Assembly (NCBI RefSeq): GCF_018403665.1
Contig: NZ_BOVJ01000106.1
Span: forward strand, 1 to 48,070
Direction of reading: 5' to 3'
Source of the DNA: Paenibacillus cisolokensis
GTDB taxonomy: Bacteria; Bacillota; Bacilli; Paenibacillales; Paenibacillaceae
Length of the DNA: 48,070 nt
How positions within the stretch are numbered: position 1 is the first letter of the stretch; the number at the start of each line of letters is the position of its first letter. Below, in pieces: positions 41,059 through 48,070 of this stretch. The notes below the pieces were generated by a model. The model saw only the letters and a list, made by a program, of their open reading frames with translations, ran no database searches and had not been told where the DNA came from. Both the position numbers and the translations under genes were made by a program.

Positions 41059-43860
41059 TCAGCACCTTTCCTCTGCCTCGACGGCTAACGGGAGCGTTAT
41101 CCGAACGACGGTTCCTTTCATCAGTGCGCTCTCGATTTCCATCGACATGGCGTCTTGATAATACAATTTCAGCCTATAGAACACATTTTTGAGTCCGATT
41201 CCTCTTTTCTCCTCATTTCGCTCGTCCCAATCGCCATCAAGAGACTCCCTCAGACTGCGAAGCGCATCGCTGTCCATGCCGACTCCGTTGTCGCTCACCT
41301 CGAGCGTGAGACGCCCCTCCGATATCCGGGCCGTGACCTGAATGATTCCGCCTTCCTCCCAACCCGCAAACCCATGTTTAATCGAGTTTTCGATGATGGG
41401 CTGAAGAAGGAGCTTCAATACGCGCACCCGCATCAGCTCGTCGGGGACGTCGAATCGGGCTTCAAAGCTGTGTCCGAACCGGAATTGCTGGATCGTCACA
41501 TAATTCGCCGCATGCGAAAGCTCCTTCCCGAGCTCTACGACGTCCGATCCTTTCGATATGCTGTACCGGAACAGGTCCGCAAGCGCGCCGACAATGGTGA
41601 TGATCTCATGATTGCCGCTTTTCATGCTTCGCATATTGATCGATTCGAGCGTATTGTACAGGAAATGCGGATTGATTTGGGCTTGCAGCATCAGAAGTTC
41701 GGCACGCGTTTTCATCGAGCGCAGTTCGTTTTCCCGGATTTTGTTTTGCGCATTCTCTTCCATCATCCGCATATTCTGTCCGATCGTCTGCTCCAGACGG
41801 GCAATCATCCGGTTATAGCTCTTGATAATGTCTCCGATCTCGTTGTCGCCTTCGTACTCGACGCGCGCGCTCAAATCCCCGACGCCGACGGCAGCCATCG
41901 TATCCTTCAGCCGTTTGATCGGTTTGACCAACAGGTTGGCGATGACGAATGCGCAAGTGACGGAAACGAGCAATACGACCAACATGCACAGCAAATATTG
42001 ATCATGCAGCATCTTTTTCTTTTCTATGACTTCGGTGAGCGCGTATTCGACGGAGATGTGCCAGTCCGTATCCGGAATTCTCTTTCTAAAAGCTACCGAC
42101 GCATTGGCATCAGACCGGACAGGTGGCTTCGACCGATAGAGCGTCTCCCCTCCTTCGGCGGATATGAGATAAGAGGCATCGAAGAGCCCCGTTTCCACAT
42201 CGGCGAACAGCGAGTCTTTCGGGACTAGCAGCAAGTAATTCGCGGCTGTACCCGCCGTCCCGAGTTCGAGCCGCTTGACGACGGCGGCCGACGGCTGATT
42301 GAACACGGTCTTATAGTTGTAAATCCAATAGGCGTCTTCTGCGTTGCGAAAAAAATCGGATCGGTTTGGAAAATATCCCTGCTGTTCGAGTAGATCGAAG
42401 AATAAATGCTGTTTCCCGACTCGTCCAACAGGACGAAATAGGAAACTTCGTTGAGTCCCGGGAACATGGTCAAATTGATCGTCTTCATGCTTCCGATCGT
42501 CGGAAACGGGACCCCCGACGTCAGGTGCCCCTGCAGCTGCCGGCTGACGGACAGCTCATTCAACGTGTTCTCCATGAATCGCGCCCGGTTGCGTACGTTG
42601 ACGGCAGCGAAATCGGCAATAGCCTCCATGGACGATTCCATCTTGCGCTGCACGTCCTGATTCAGCAGCCGGGCGTACAGGAGGCCGTCGGCCACAGATG
42701 GAACGCTCACGGCAGCGAGCAGCACGAGAATGAACTTGTTGCGCATCGAAATCGAATGAAACCCTTTGCGGAATAAATTTTCCGGCAGCGACCGCAGCAC
42801 CAATTCTTTCCCGTTCGTTACGGATTGGTTTTTGAGCTTTGCGGAAATGATCCGGAACGGCCGCAGCACCCTTTTCACATAGATGAAACTGATTAACAGT
42901 GAAAAAGGAGCGTCAGCAGCGATATCCCCGCCATCTTGAGCAGCAGTTCCGTGTCGAACCGGTACGGACCGTATTCCCGCACCGTGTGGATCACGCTGAG
43001 CCGGAACGGCGACAGCTCCTTGACCGCATGCCGGTACGTCGTTCCCTCCGTGATCGTTTCCCCTTCGGACAGTTCCGGCACGTACGCCGGGAACGGCCCA
43101 GGCGCCGTAGACCACAAGATTCGCTCCCCGTTCGCAACGGAGAAAAAGGAGCCCGCAACATCCTGCTCGGGGATCGCCCGACCGAAGAAGCCGTCTTCCA
43201 GTACAATGACGATAAACACGCCGTTGGCATTGCCGTTTGTCATCACCACCCTGCCCTGGATCTCCTTCATAAACCGCTGAAGCCCGGCGATGTCGGCCGA
43301 ACTGAGCAGCTCGCTGTCGGTACGGAACCGCCGCATCAAATCCTCTTCCGTATACACAATCAATTGATCGCGGTCGGGGAGGAATACATTTTCCAACTTC
43401 GAATGATGAAGGAGCTCCATATGGAGATTCGGAAGTTCCTCTACCCCTGGGGATGCCGCCTGCTTGCGGTACGATAACTGATTGACGTTGGCACCGATGA
43501 AGTAAACCGCATCCACCATGTAAGAGGAAAGTCGGAGCGTCTCCAGCTTGTTCAACAGCTGCTCCTTCTCCGCAAGGACGACTCGCTCGTCGCGAAGCCG
43601 CATAAAGTTTTTAAAAAATCGCTGAATTCCGGCGTTTGAAACAGCAGCATCAGATTGTTAATGCTGTTTAATTGGCCCAGCATGTTTTGCTGGTACTGCC
43701 TAAGCATGGCTTCCGCGCGTTTGTCGTTCAGACTTTGGTCGATCGAATTCGTATAGACCAAGCCGATGTAACAGAGCACCAACTGCACGGCAAACGTGAG
43801 CGCTACCGACAGCAGGACGATCCGGCCGAGCGTGGGACTGTATAAACCGGATTTATGCAT
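41059..43860 (-). CDS. YesM-type sensor histidine kinase with two extracellular sensor units, three apparent frame breaks
   Basis: 934 residues after repair, against about 580-600 for common YesM kinases. Order: helix 1 (IVLLSVALTFAVQLVLCYIG), extracellular domain of about 250 residues, helix 2 (ISLLTLLFSLLISFIYV near 300), a short cytoplasmic part, helix 3 (KFILVLLAAVSVPSVADGLL near 355), a second extracellular domain, helix 4 (LLCMLVVLLVSVTCAFVIAN), HAMP, His_kinase with QAQINPHFLYNTLESI, and HATPase (IIENSIKHGF, DNGVGM, GIGLKNV). Breaks: A6 43613-43618, A5 42902-42906 and A7 42349-42355 (plus-strand runs), each mended by one base. GAGAGGTG precedes the ATG. It pairs with the YesN-like regulator. 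Confidence 0.82.
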
Positions 43861-44261
43861 GCTTACACCTCTCCACGGTTCCGATTTTTACGCGGCGTTT
43901 CGATGGTTTTTAGAGTGAAGCGCTTCCATTTTGGCGGTCGGCGGAGATGCGGGTAGGCGTCTCCTACCCGTACAACATGAAGTAGATATTAATTCGGCAT
44001 TTTATAATAATCTCCTCTATTGTCACGCTGGCGGATTGGAGCGGAGTGCAGTTGGGTAAAAACGAAGCAACTGTATACACTGAAGTGCACACAGTTGCCT
44101 GCTAAAGTTAATTCAATCGATGTGCCAAAGTACCAAAGACAGTATATCGCATCATTCTCTTCCCGATCGGATCTTCACTTCGATATAAGGCGTTGACCGG
44201 AGTCACCCCGTATTCGCAAACGGTCCCGGTAGCCCGCCTTTCGGACGAGAGCTATGCAACT
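43861..44261. other. Intergenic region upstream of the sensor kinase
   Basis: 401 bases without a credible gene. At 43916-43928 TGAAGCGCTTCCA is a near-palindromic cre-like sequence 56 bases before the kinase start. A hairpin with a T tract on the minus strand (44055-44098) closes the dioxygenase transcript. The stretch 43980-44030 is AT-rich and may hold the kinase promoter. I see no repeat family and no RNA gene. Confidence 0.55.
44055..44098 (-). terminator. Probable terminator of the dioxygenase transcript
   Basis: GCAACTGT (44067-44074) pairs with ACAGTTGC (44091-44098), with an inner CACT/AGTG pair beneath the loop; on the minus strand TTCGTTTTT follows. It lies about 165 bases beyond the stop of the PhyH-type gene. 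Confidence 0.6.
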
Positions 44262-45095
44262 TCAGCGCCGATATACGAGTGGGTTGAGCGGACTGACGGC
44301 AACATCGCCCGCTTTGCAGCCCGGCAGCCACCCGGCGAGATCGTTGCGTCTGGCGTTGCTGTCCGGTTCGGCCACCCGGGTGCCGTCCGCATAATAAATG
44401 ATCGTCATGACCTTGCGCGTTCGATTCGTCGGATTGCTCGGAGCGCTGTGCAGCGTCCATCCGGCATGGAACGTGGCATCCCCGGCGTCCATGGCCCCGT
44501 AGTTGACCTGGGGGATTTTCTTCGCTTCAATAAATTGCCCGAGAGTCTTGTGGGATTCGTCGGAGATTGCGAGCTTGCTGATATAGCCCAAATGATGGGA
44601 CCCGGACGCAAATGTCATCGTTCCCATTTCTTCGGAAATCGGAACCAGCGGCATCCACAGGGTGATCGTTTTGTCGGAATCCAGCGGCCAGTAGATTTGA
44701 TCCTGATGCCAGGGCGTGTGTCCGCCGCCCGGTTCTTTATACAGAGCCTGGTCGTGATAGATTCGGACACCCTCCACGCCCATCAGGTCTGCGGCAATTT
44801 TGGCAAACCGCTTCGCCATGACAAACCGTTTTCCGGCTTCACTCATTGTCCATATATTGCCGATTTGAATAAATGCTTTGCCGTACGTATCCCGTTCCGA
44901 CACAGGCTTGTCATGGTAATTTTTTTGTTCGACAATTTGGCTGATCACCGGTTCATACTGCAGTATTTCCGTCTGCGAAGCCACATTGCGAAGAAGGATA
45001 TGGCCGTCCTTTTGATAGCTCTCGATCTGTTCCCGGGTCAACTCATACTCGTCGTCCATGATCGGTAATTCGTCCATATGAACGTTATGAATCAT
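44262..45095 (-). CDS. PhyH-type Fe(II)/2-oxoglutarate-dependent dioxygenase 1
   Basis: A 277-residue member of the phytanoyl-CoA dioxygenase family, cytoplasmic. The metal triad is visible as His and Asp in HTPWHQDQIYWP and the distal His in ATFHAGWTLHSAPSN; Arg in NRTRKVMTIIYYADG would bind 2-oxoglutarate. It should hydroxylate a small molecule; the substrate is unknown. AAAAGGAG precedes the ATG at 45095, and the 120 further codons of open frame upstream belong antisense or out of frame to the next gene. It follows a second PhyH gene on the same strand after 97 bases; the two proteins are only distantly similar. Confidence 0.9.
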   Translation of the reverse strand: MIHNVHMDELPIMDDEYELTREQIESYQKDGHILLRNVASQTEILQYEPVISQIVEQKNYHDKPVSERDTYGKAFIQIGNIWTMSEAGKRFVMAKRFAKIAADLMGVEGVRIYHDQALYKEPGGGHTPWHQDQIYWPLDSDKTITLWMPLVPISEEMGTMTFASGSHHLGYISKLAISDESHKTLGQFIEAKKIPQVNYGAMDAGDATFHAGWTLHSAPSNPTNRTRKVMTIIYYADGTRVAEPDSNARRNDLAGWLPGCKAGDVAVSPLNPLVYRR

Positions 45096-45192
45096 TCGAT
45101 TTTCTCCTTTTACGCATTTTACTGTTTCGTCTTTCGCACCGGCGATCGGATTCGAAATAGATAACCGCTCATGTTCTTTCGCTTCGTTCCCG

Positions 45193-46014
45193 CTACCGCC
45201 TGTTTTCTTCTGCTGCGAAGCTGCCGACTTGGTTCCAGGACGTTCCGTACGGAATAGGTCCCCCACGGTTCGGCAGTTGGACAAGACCGACGTCGCAGCG
45301 CACGGCACCGAGACGGCTTCCGCAGATGAGCAGGCCGGTGTCGTCGAAAATCGTGTCCGCAAGCTGGTGCGCATCACCCGCCCGATACGAGAAAACAAGA
45401 CCTCTGCGCGGTCTGCCCGAGATGTTGGCGTCCGAGCCGTGCAGCGTAAGGGCATGGTGGATGCTGATCCCGCCCGCTTTGGGCGTAATATCGACTACCT
45501 CGTAAGGATCGTGCCAATAGGAGTTATCCTGGCATTCCGAAACGAATCGTCCGTCTCTCTCATGATTCAGGACGCCGAACTTGTGGCTGCCTCTTACCAT
45601 CTTCATGCAGCCGTTCTCCGGAGTGGCATCGTCCAGCATAACCATGACCGACAGCAGATCGGTATTCGTATGCGGATAGAACGCATAGTCCTGATGCCAC
45701 GGAAACGCCCCGACGCCCTTGGTGGGCGGCTTCGTTGCCAACTTGGAGTGCTGCAGCTGAATATGGGGACCCAGCAGCGGCCGGATTTTGGCGACGATGG
45801 CAGGGTGTTTGGCCAGCCTAAGAAACGCGGGATGCCGGGATGTAATGCCGAGTGCGTGAACCGTCCTGGATTCATATTCTTTCTGGGTGCGCATAGCGAC
45901 AATCTGCGGCTGCTCGCAAGCCGCGCGGAGCTCCTCTACCTCCTCGTCCGTTATGACGTTGTCGAATACGAGGAATCCGTCTTCCCAATACCGTTCTACT
46001 TCCTGTTCGCTCAA
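45193..46014 (-). CDS. PhyH-type Fe(II)/2-oxoglutarate-dependent dioxygenase 2
   Basis: A 273-residue protein of the same superfamily. His and Asp are in FPWHQDYAFYPHTN, the distal His in ISIHHALTLHGSDANIS, and the 2-oxoglutarate Arg in SGRPRRGLVFSYRAGDA. The N-terminal SEQEVERYWEDGFLVFDNVI is the usual opening of PhyH enzymes. The start is TTG at 46014 with AAGGAGAT just upstream, a good site. It is divergent from the AraC regulator gene, 132 bases away, so that regulator probably controls both dioxygenase genes. They may act in turn on one compound (inference). Confidence 0.9.
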   Translation of the reverse strand: MSEQEVERYWEDGFLVFDNVITDEEVEELRAACEQPQIVAMRTQKEYESRTVHALGITSRHPAFLRLAKHPAIVAKIRPLLGPHIQLQHSKLATKPPTKGVGAFPWHQDYAFYPHTNTDLLSVMVMLDDATPENGCMKMVRGSHKFGVLNHERDGRFVSECQDNSYWHDPYEVVDITPKAGGISIHHALTLHGSDANISGRPRRGLVFSYRAGDAHQLADTIFDDTGLLICGSRLGAVRCDVGLVQLPNRGGPIPYGTSWNQVGSFAAEENRR

Positions 46015-46146
46015 GCCGATCTCCTTTTGGTCGAGAATGGTTCTTCACTCCCCGCAGATGGATTGACTTTACACTTATCATATTAGGGATGACAACGCTT
46101 ACGGAATATAATAAACTGTGGTAAAAATATCAGGATCCGGCGAAAG

Positions 46147-46917
46147 GTGCTGAACACCGTGAACGGCAAGCTTGAATTTTTCTACTACAAATCCGAGAAT
46201 GCCGGCAGCTATGTGGACTTTCACAAGCATAACTGCTACGAACTCGTATACTATGTAACGGGTACAGGAACGATGAATCTGGACGGAGAGTTGCTGCGGT
46301 ACACGCCGAACACCATGACGGTGACACGGCCGAATTTCATGCATGACGAACGGCACGACGAGGCGACGGACGTCATCTTCTTCGGTTTTCGGTATGACGA
46401 CTTTCCCGTACCGCTCCGCAATGGCTTGGTGCCGGATTCGGAGCGGCGCGATATTCTGAGGCTTGTGCTCAGCATGAAGGAAGAGCTTCTGGAGCAGAAA
46501 CGCCACTATGATTATCGAGTCGACTTGCTCCTGAACGAGACGATTTTGCTGATCGGAAGGTTGGCCAATCTGGACGCCGAGGACAATCGGCCGGAGAAGC
46601 TCTTCTATGCGCGACGTTACCTTGACGAAAACTTTACCCAGCCGGTCAACATGCAGACGCTGGCCGAATTGTCGGGCTACAGCAGCGACCACTTTCGCCA
46701 TCTGTTCAAGGAACGGACCGGCATGTCGCCCTCCCGCTATGTGTTGAATAAACGGTTGGAGGCAGCGAAGCATATGCTGCTGAACACGAACGCAACCGTT
46801 AGCGCGATCGGCCTGGAATGCGGGTTCTCGACGACGTCCCAGTTCATCGAGCTGTTCAAGCGGGAAACCGGGAGGACGCCGCTGCAATTCCGGATTAAGG
46901 GGATACAGACTTATTGA
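46147..46917 (+). CDS. AraC family transcriptional regulator, divergent to the dioxygenases
   Basis: A 256-residue regulator with a cupin ligand domain (residues 10-130; HKHNCYELVYYVTGTGTMNL) and an AraC domain (about 155-253; NMQTLAELSGYSSDHFRHLF and VSAIGLECGFSTTSQFIELF). Starts are uncertain: GTG at 46147 has AGGATC upstream, and GTG at 46159 has AAAGGTG; the choice changes four residues. A cre-like TGACAACGCTTACG at 46088-46101 lies in the shared gap. A hairpin terminator follows. Confidence 0.88.
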   Translation: MLNTVNGKLEFFYYKSENAGSYVDFHKHNCYELVYYVTGTGTMNLDGELLRYTPNTMTVTRPNFMHDERHDEATDVIFFGFRYDDFPVPLRNGLVPDSERRDILRLVLSMKEELLEQKRHYDYRVDLLLNETILLIGRLANLDAEDNRPEKLFYARRYLDENFTQPVNMQTLAELSGYSSDHFRHLFKERTGMSPSRYVLNKRLEAAKHMLLNTNATVSAIGLECGFSTTSQFIELFKRETGRTPLQFRIKGIQTY

Positions 46918-46944
46918 AACGGCCGTTCGCATGAAAATGAAAGC

Positions 46945-46987
46945 AGCCCCGCTCCCTTTTCCGCAGCTGCGCGAAGGAAGCGGGGCT
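46945..46987. terminator. Bidirectional terminator between AraC and GTPase genes
   Basis: A perfect 9-bp stem, AGCCCCGCT (46945-46953) with AGCGGGGCT (46979-46987), between convergent genes, with T-rich sequence on both sides (TTTCCC on plus, GCTTTCATTTTC on minus). Confidence 0.72.
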
Positions 46988-47021
46988 TTCCCGCCTTAAA
47001 AATATTGCATCTCCGTTCCGT

Positions 47022-48070
47022 TCATGAGTGCGATTCCAGGCTATGAAGCCGTGCGCGCAGCGCTTCGCGATCGAACCCTTCCCCGATAAACACCGCCACG
47101 TTATGGACGGTGCCTTGCGGCGTAATGCGCATGAAGTCTGTTTCCCGAAACGCATATTGAAACAGAAACCGGCTGTTCGTATCGCGAAATTCGACGATGC
47201 CTTTGGCCCGGTATACGTCCGGCGGAAGCGAACGAAGCAGCGCCTCGAATGCATGGCTGTCCACCGCTCCGCGGAAATAATGCGTAAGCGCGGATACATG
47301 GGCATGCGATTCATGAGCATGTTCGTGATCATGTTCATGTTCGTGATCATGCGATTCGTGGGTATGCGGCTTTTCTTCATGAAGATGGCCGCATGCCGGA
47401 CCGCAAGAGGGACCGCAGCCGTCTGGCGCATCCCGGCGGTGCTGCGCGTTCGCAAGAGACGTCCCCTCCGGCCGCAGCACCGCGGTGTCTTCGCCGAGCA
47501 AGGTAGCGGGATCGCCGCCCGTAAGCCAGGCCAGATCGGCCATGGCGCGGACGGTCGCGACGATCGGCGCATGCGGGTTCCATTCGCGCAGCAGCTGCTG
47601 CGCTTCCACCAGCTCTTCCGGGTCGAGCCGGTCCGTCTTGTTGAGCACAAGCCGCGAAGCACAGCGAATCTGCTCCCGCATCAGCCGGAACGTGCGGCTT
47701 TGCCCGGCGCGGCGGCGGCGCAACAGTTCCGGCCCGTCCGCGACGGCGATGACGGAGCGAAGCGCCGTCCGCACATACATCGAAGAATCGGCTACGCCGT
47801 CCATCAGCTCGAGCGGATTGGCCGCTCCCGTCGCTTCGATAATGAGGACGTCGGGCCGATACTGCTCCGCCAGCGACTTGATAGCAAGCCCCAGGTCGCC
47901 GCGCACGGTGCAGCAGGCGCAGCCGCCGAGCAGCTCGGCCATCGGCCCTCCCTCCCCGATCATCTCGCCGTCGAGGTTCGCCTCGCCGAGCTCGTTCATA
48001 ATGACGGCGGGCTGGAGTCCCCGCTCGCGATATTCCTCCAGCATGCGAAGGAGCAGCGTCGTCTTGCCGC
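47022..48070 (-). CDS. COG0523/CobW family GTPase, putative zinc metallochaperone (partial, 5' end beyond window)
   Basis: G3E GTPase whose first codons lie outside the window; the frame is open to the edge, where GKTTLLLRMLEEY gives the end of Walker A, so the methionine at 48044 is not the start. Also visible are NELGEANLDGEM (switch I), the GCxCC metal motif in LLGGCACCTVRGDL, Walker B IIEATGAANP and the guanine motif LVLNKTDRLD. A His-rich insert (HTHESHDHEHEHDHEHAHES) with a Cys cluster before it (DGCGPSCGPACGH) separates the GTPase from the CobW C-terminal domain. The family hands metal, often zinc under Zur control, to client enzymes. Zinc is inferred from the His-rich loop; nickel or cobalt is possible. 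Confidence 0.88.
   Translation of the reverse strand, partial: GKTTLLLRMLEEYRERGLQPAVIMNELGEANLDGEMIGEGGPMAELLGGCACCTVRGDLGLAIKSLAEQYRPDVLIIEATGAANPLELMDGVADSSMYVRTALRSVIAVADGPELLRRRRAGQSRTFRLMREQIRCASRLVLNKTDRLDPEELVEAQQLLREWNPHAPIVATVRAMADLAWLTGGDPATLLGEDTAVLRPEGTSLANAQHRRDAPDGCGPSCGPACGHLHEEKPHTHESHDHEHEHDHEHAHESHAHVSALTHYFRGAVDSHAFEALLRSLPPDVYRAKGIVEFRDTNSRFLFQYAFRETDFMRITPQGTVHNVAVFIGEGFDREALRARLHSLESHS

Noticed and set aside
47280..47375. A DNA-level tandem repeat or CRISPR-like array of catgttcgtgat units
   Set aside because: The repeats are codons for a His/Glu-rich loop in the GTPase reading frame, too short and irregular for an array. No CRISPR or cas gene is seen in the window.

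Overview
The window looks like a chromosomal segment of a spore-forming, GC-rich Firmicute of the Paenibacillaceae (Paenibacillus or Cohnella type). The reasons are a sigY operon and an alr-ndoAI-ndoA block ordered as in Bacillus, a tricistronic GerA-type germinant receptor, YesM/YesN two-component regulators beside CUT1 sugar transporters, large secreted glycosidases, strong AGGAGG-type ribosome binding sites and frequent GTG/TTG starts. The genus is inference; no rRNA or tRNA gene is present.

Layout. 0.2-1.4 kb: a UPF0173 metallo-hydrolase and a small unknown protein. 1.6-4.7 kb: a complete sigY-yxlCDEFG-type operon, minus strand, preceded by a near-perfect SigY promoter. 4.7-6.0 kb: an M24 peptidase. 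6.2-9.9 kb: a gerA/gerB/gerC spore germinant receptor operon with a SigG-like promoter. 10.2-16.3 kb: a minus-strand Tad/Flp-type pilus operon (cpaB, cpaE-like, cpaF, tadB, tadC, two 48-49-residue pilin-like proteins, two minor-pilin-like proteins) with a terminator-like hairpin in its leader. 16.7-18.0 kb: a Ktr potassium channel subunit. 18.1-21.5 kb: ndoA, ndoAI, alr and a YdcC-like lipoprotein. 21.8-23.4 kb: a soluble REC-PAS-histidine kinase. 23.7-25.0 kb: a secreted protein with six exact-length 16-residue aromatic repeats and C-terminal stalk domains. 25.0-27.1 kb: a secreted helical protein, a methyltransferase and an AraC regulator. 27.3-31.6 kb: an SsuD-like flavin monooxygenase in line with a CUT1 sugar-type ABC importer. 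31.7-32.9 kb: a chemoreceptor without a sensor domain. 33.2-43.9 kb: a minus-strand unit of sensor kinase, response regulator, binding protein, two permeases and a secreted GH16 glycanase. 44.3-46.9 kb: two PhyH-type dioxygenases divergent from an AraC regulator. 47.0 kb to the end: a His-rich COG0523 GTPase cut by the window edge.

How the genes work together. The 33-44 kb unit reads as a glycan utilisation system: a secreted GH16 enzyme cuts a beta-glycan, the binding protein and permeases import the products (the ATPase is presumably a shared MsmX type, as none is encoded here), and the kinase/regulator pair controls expression. The 27-31 kb unit pairs a sugar-type importer with a sulfonate-monooxygenase-like enzyme, which suggests uptake and desulfonation of a sugar-like sulfonate. 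This is the best candidate here for an undescribed pathway.

Reading caution. At least 14 single-base frame breaks fall in nine genes (gerB, gerC, cpaE, a methyltransferase, the monooxygenase, a binding protein, a permease, the GH16 gene and the sensor kinase). Every one is restored by adding one base to a short homopolymer, and the repaired proteins have normal family lengths. This pattern points to homopolymer under-calling in the assembly rather than nine pseudogenes, so these genes are annotated below as whole genes with the break positions stated.
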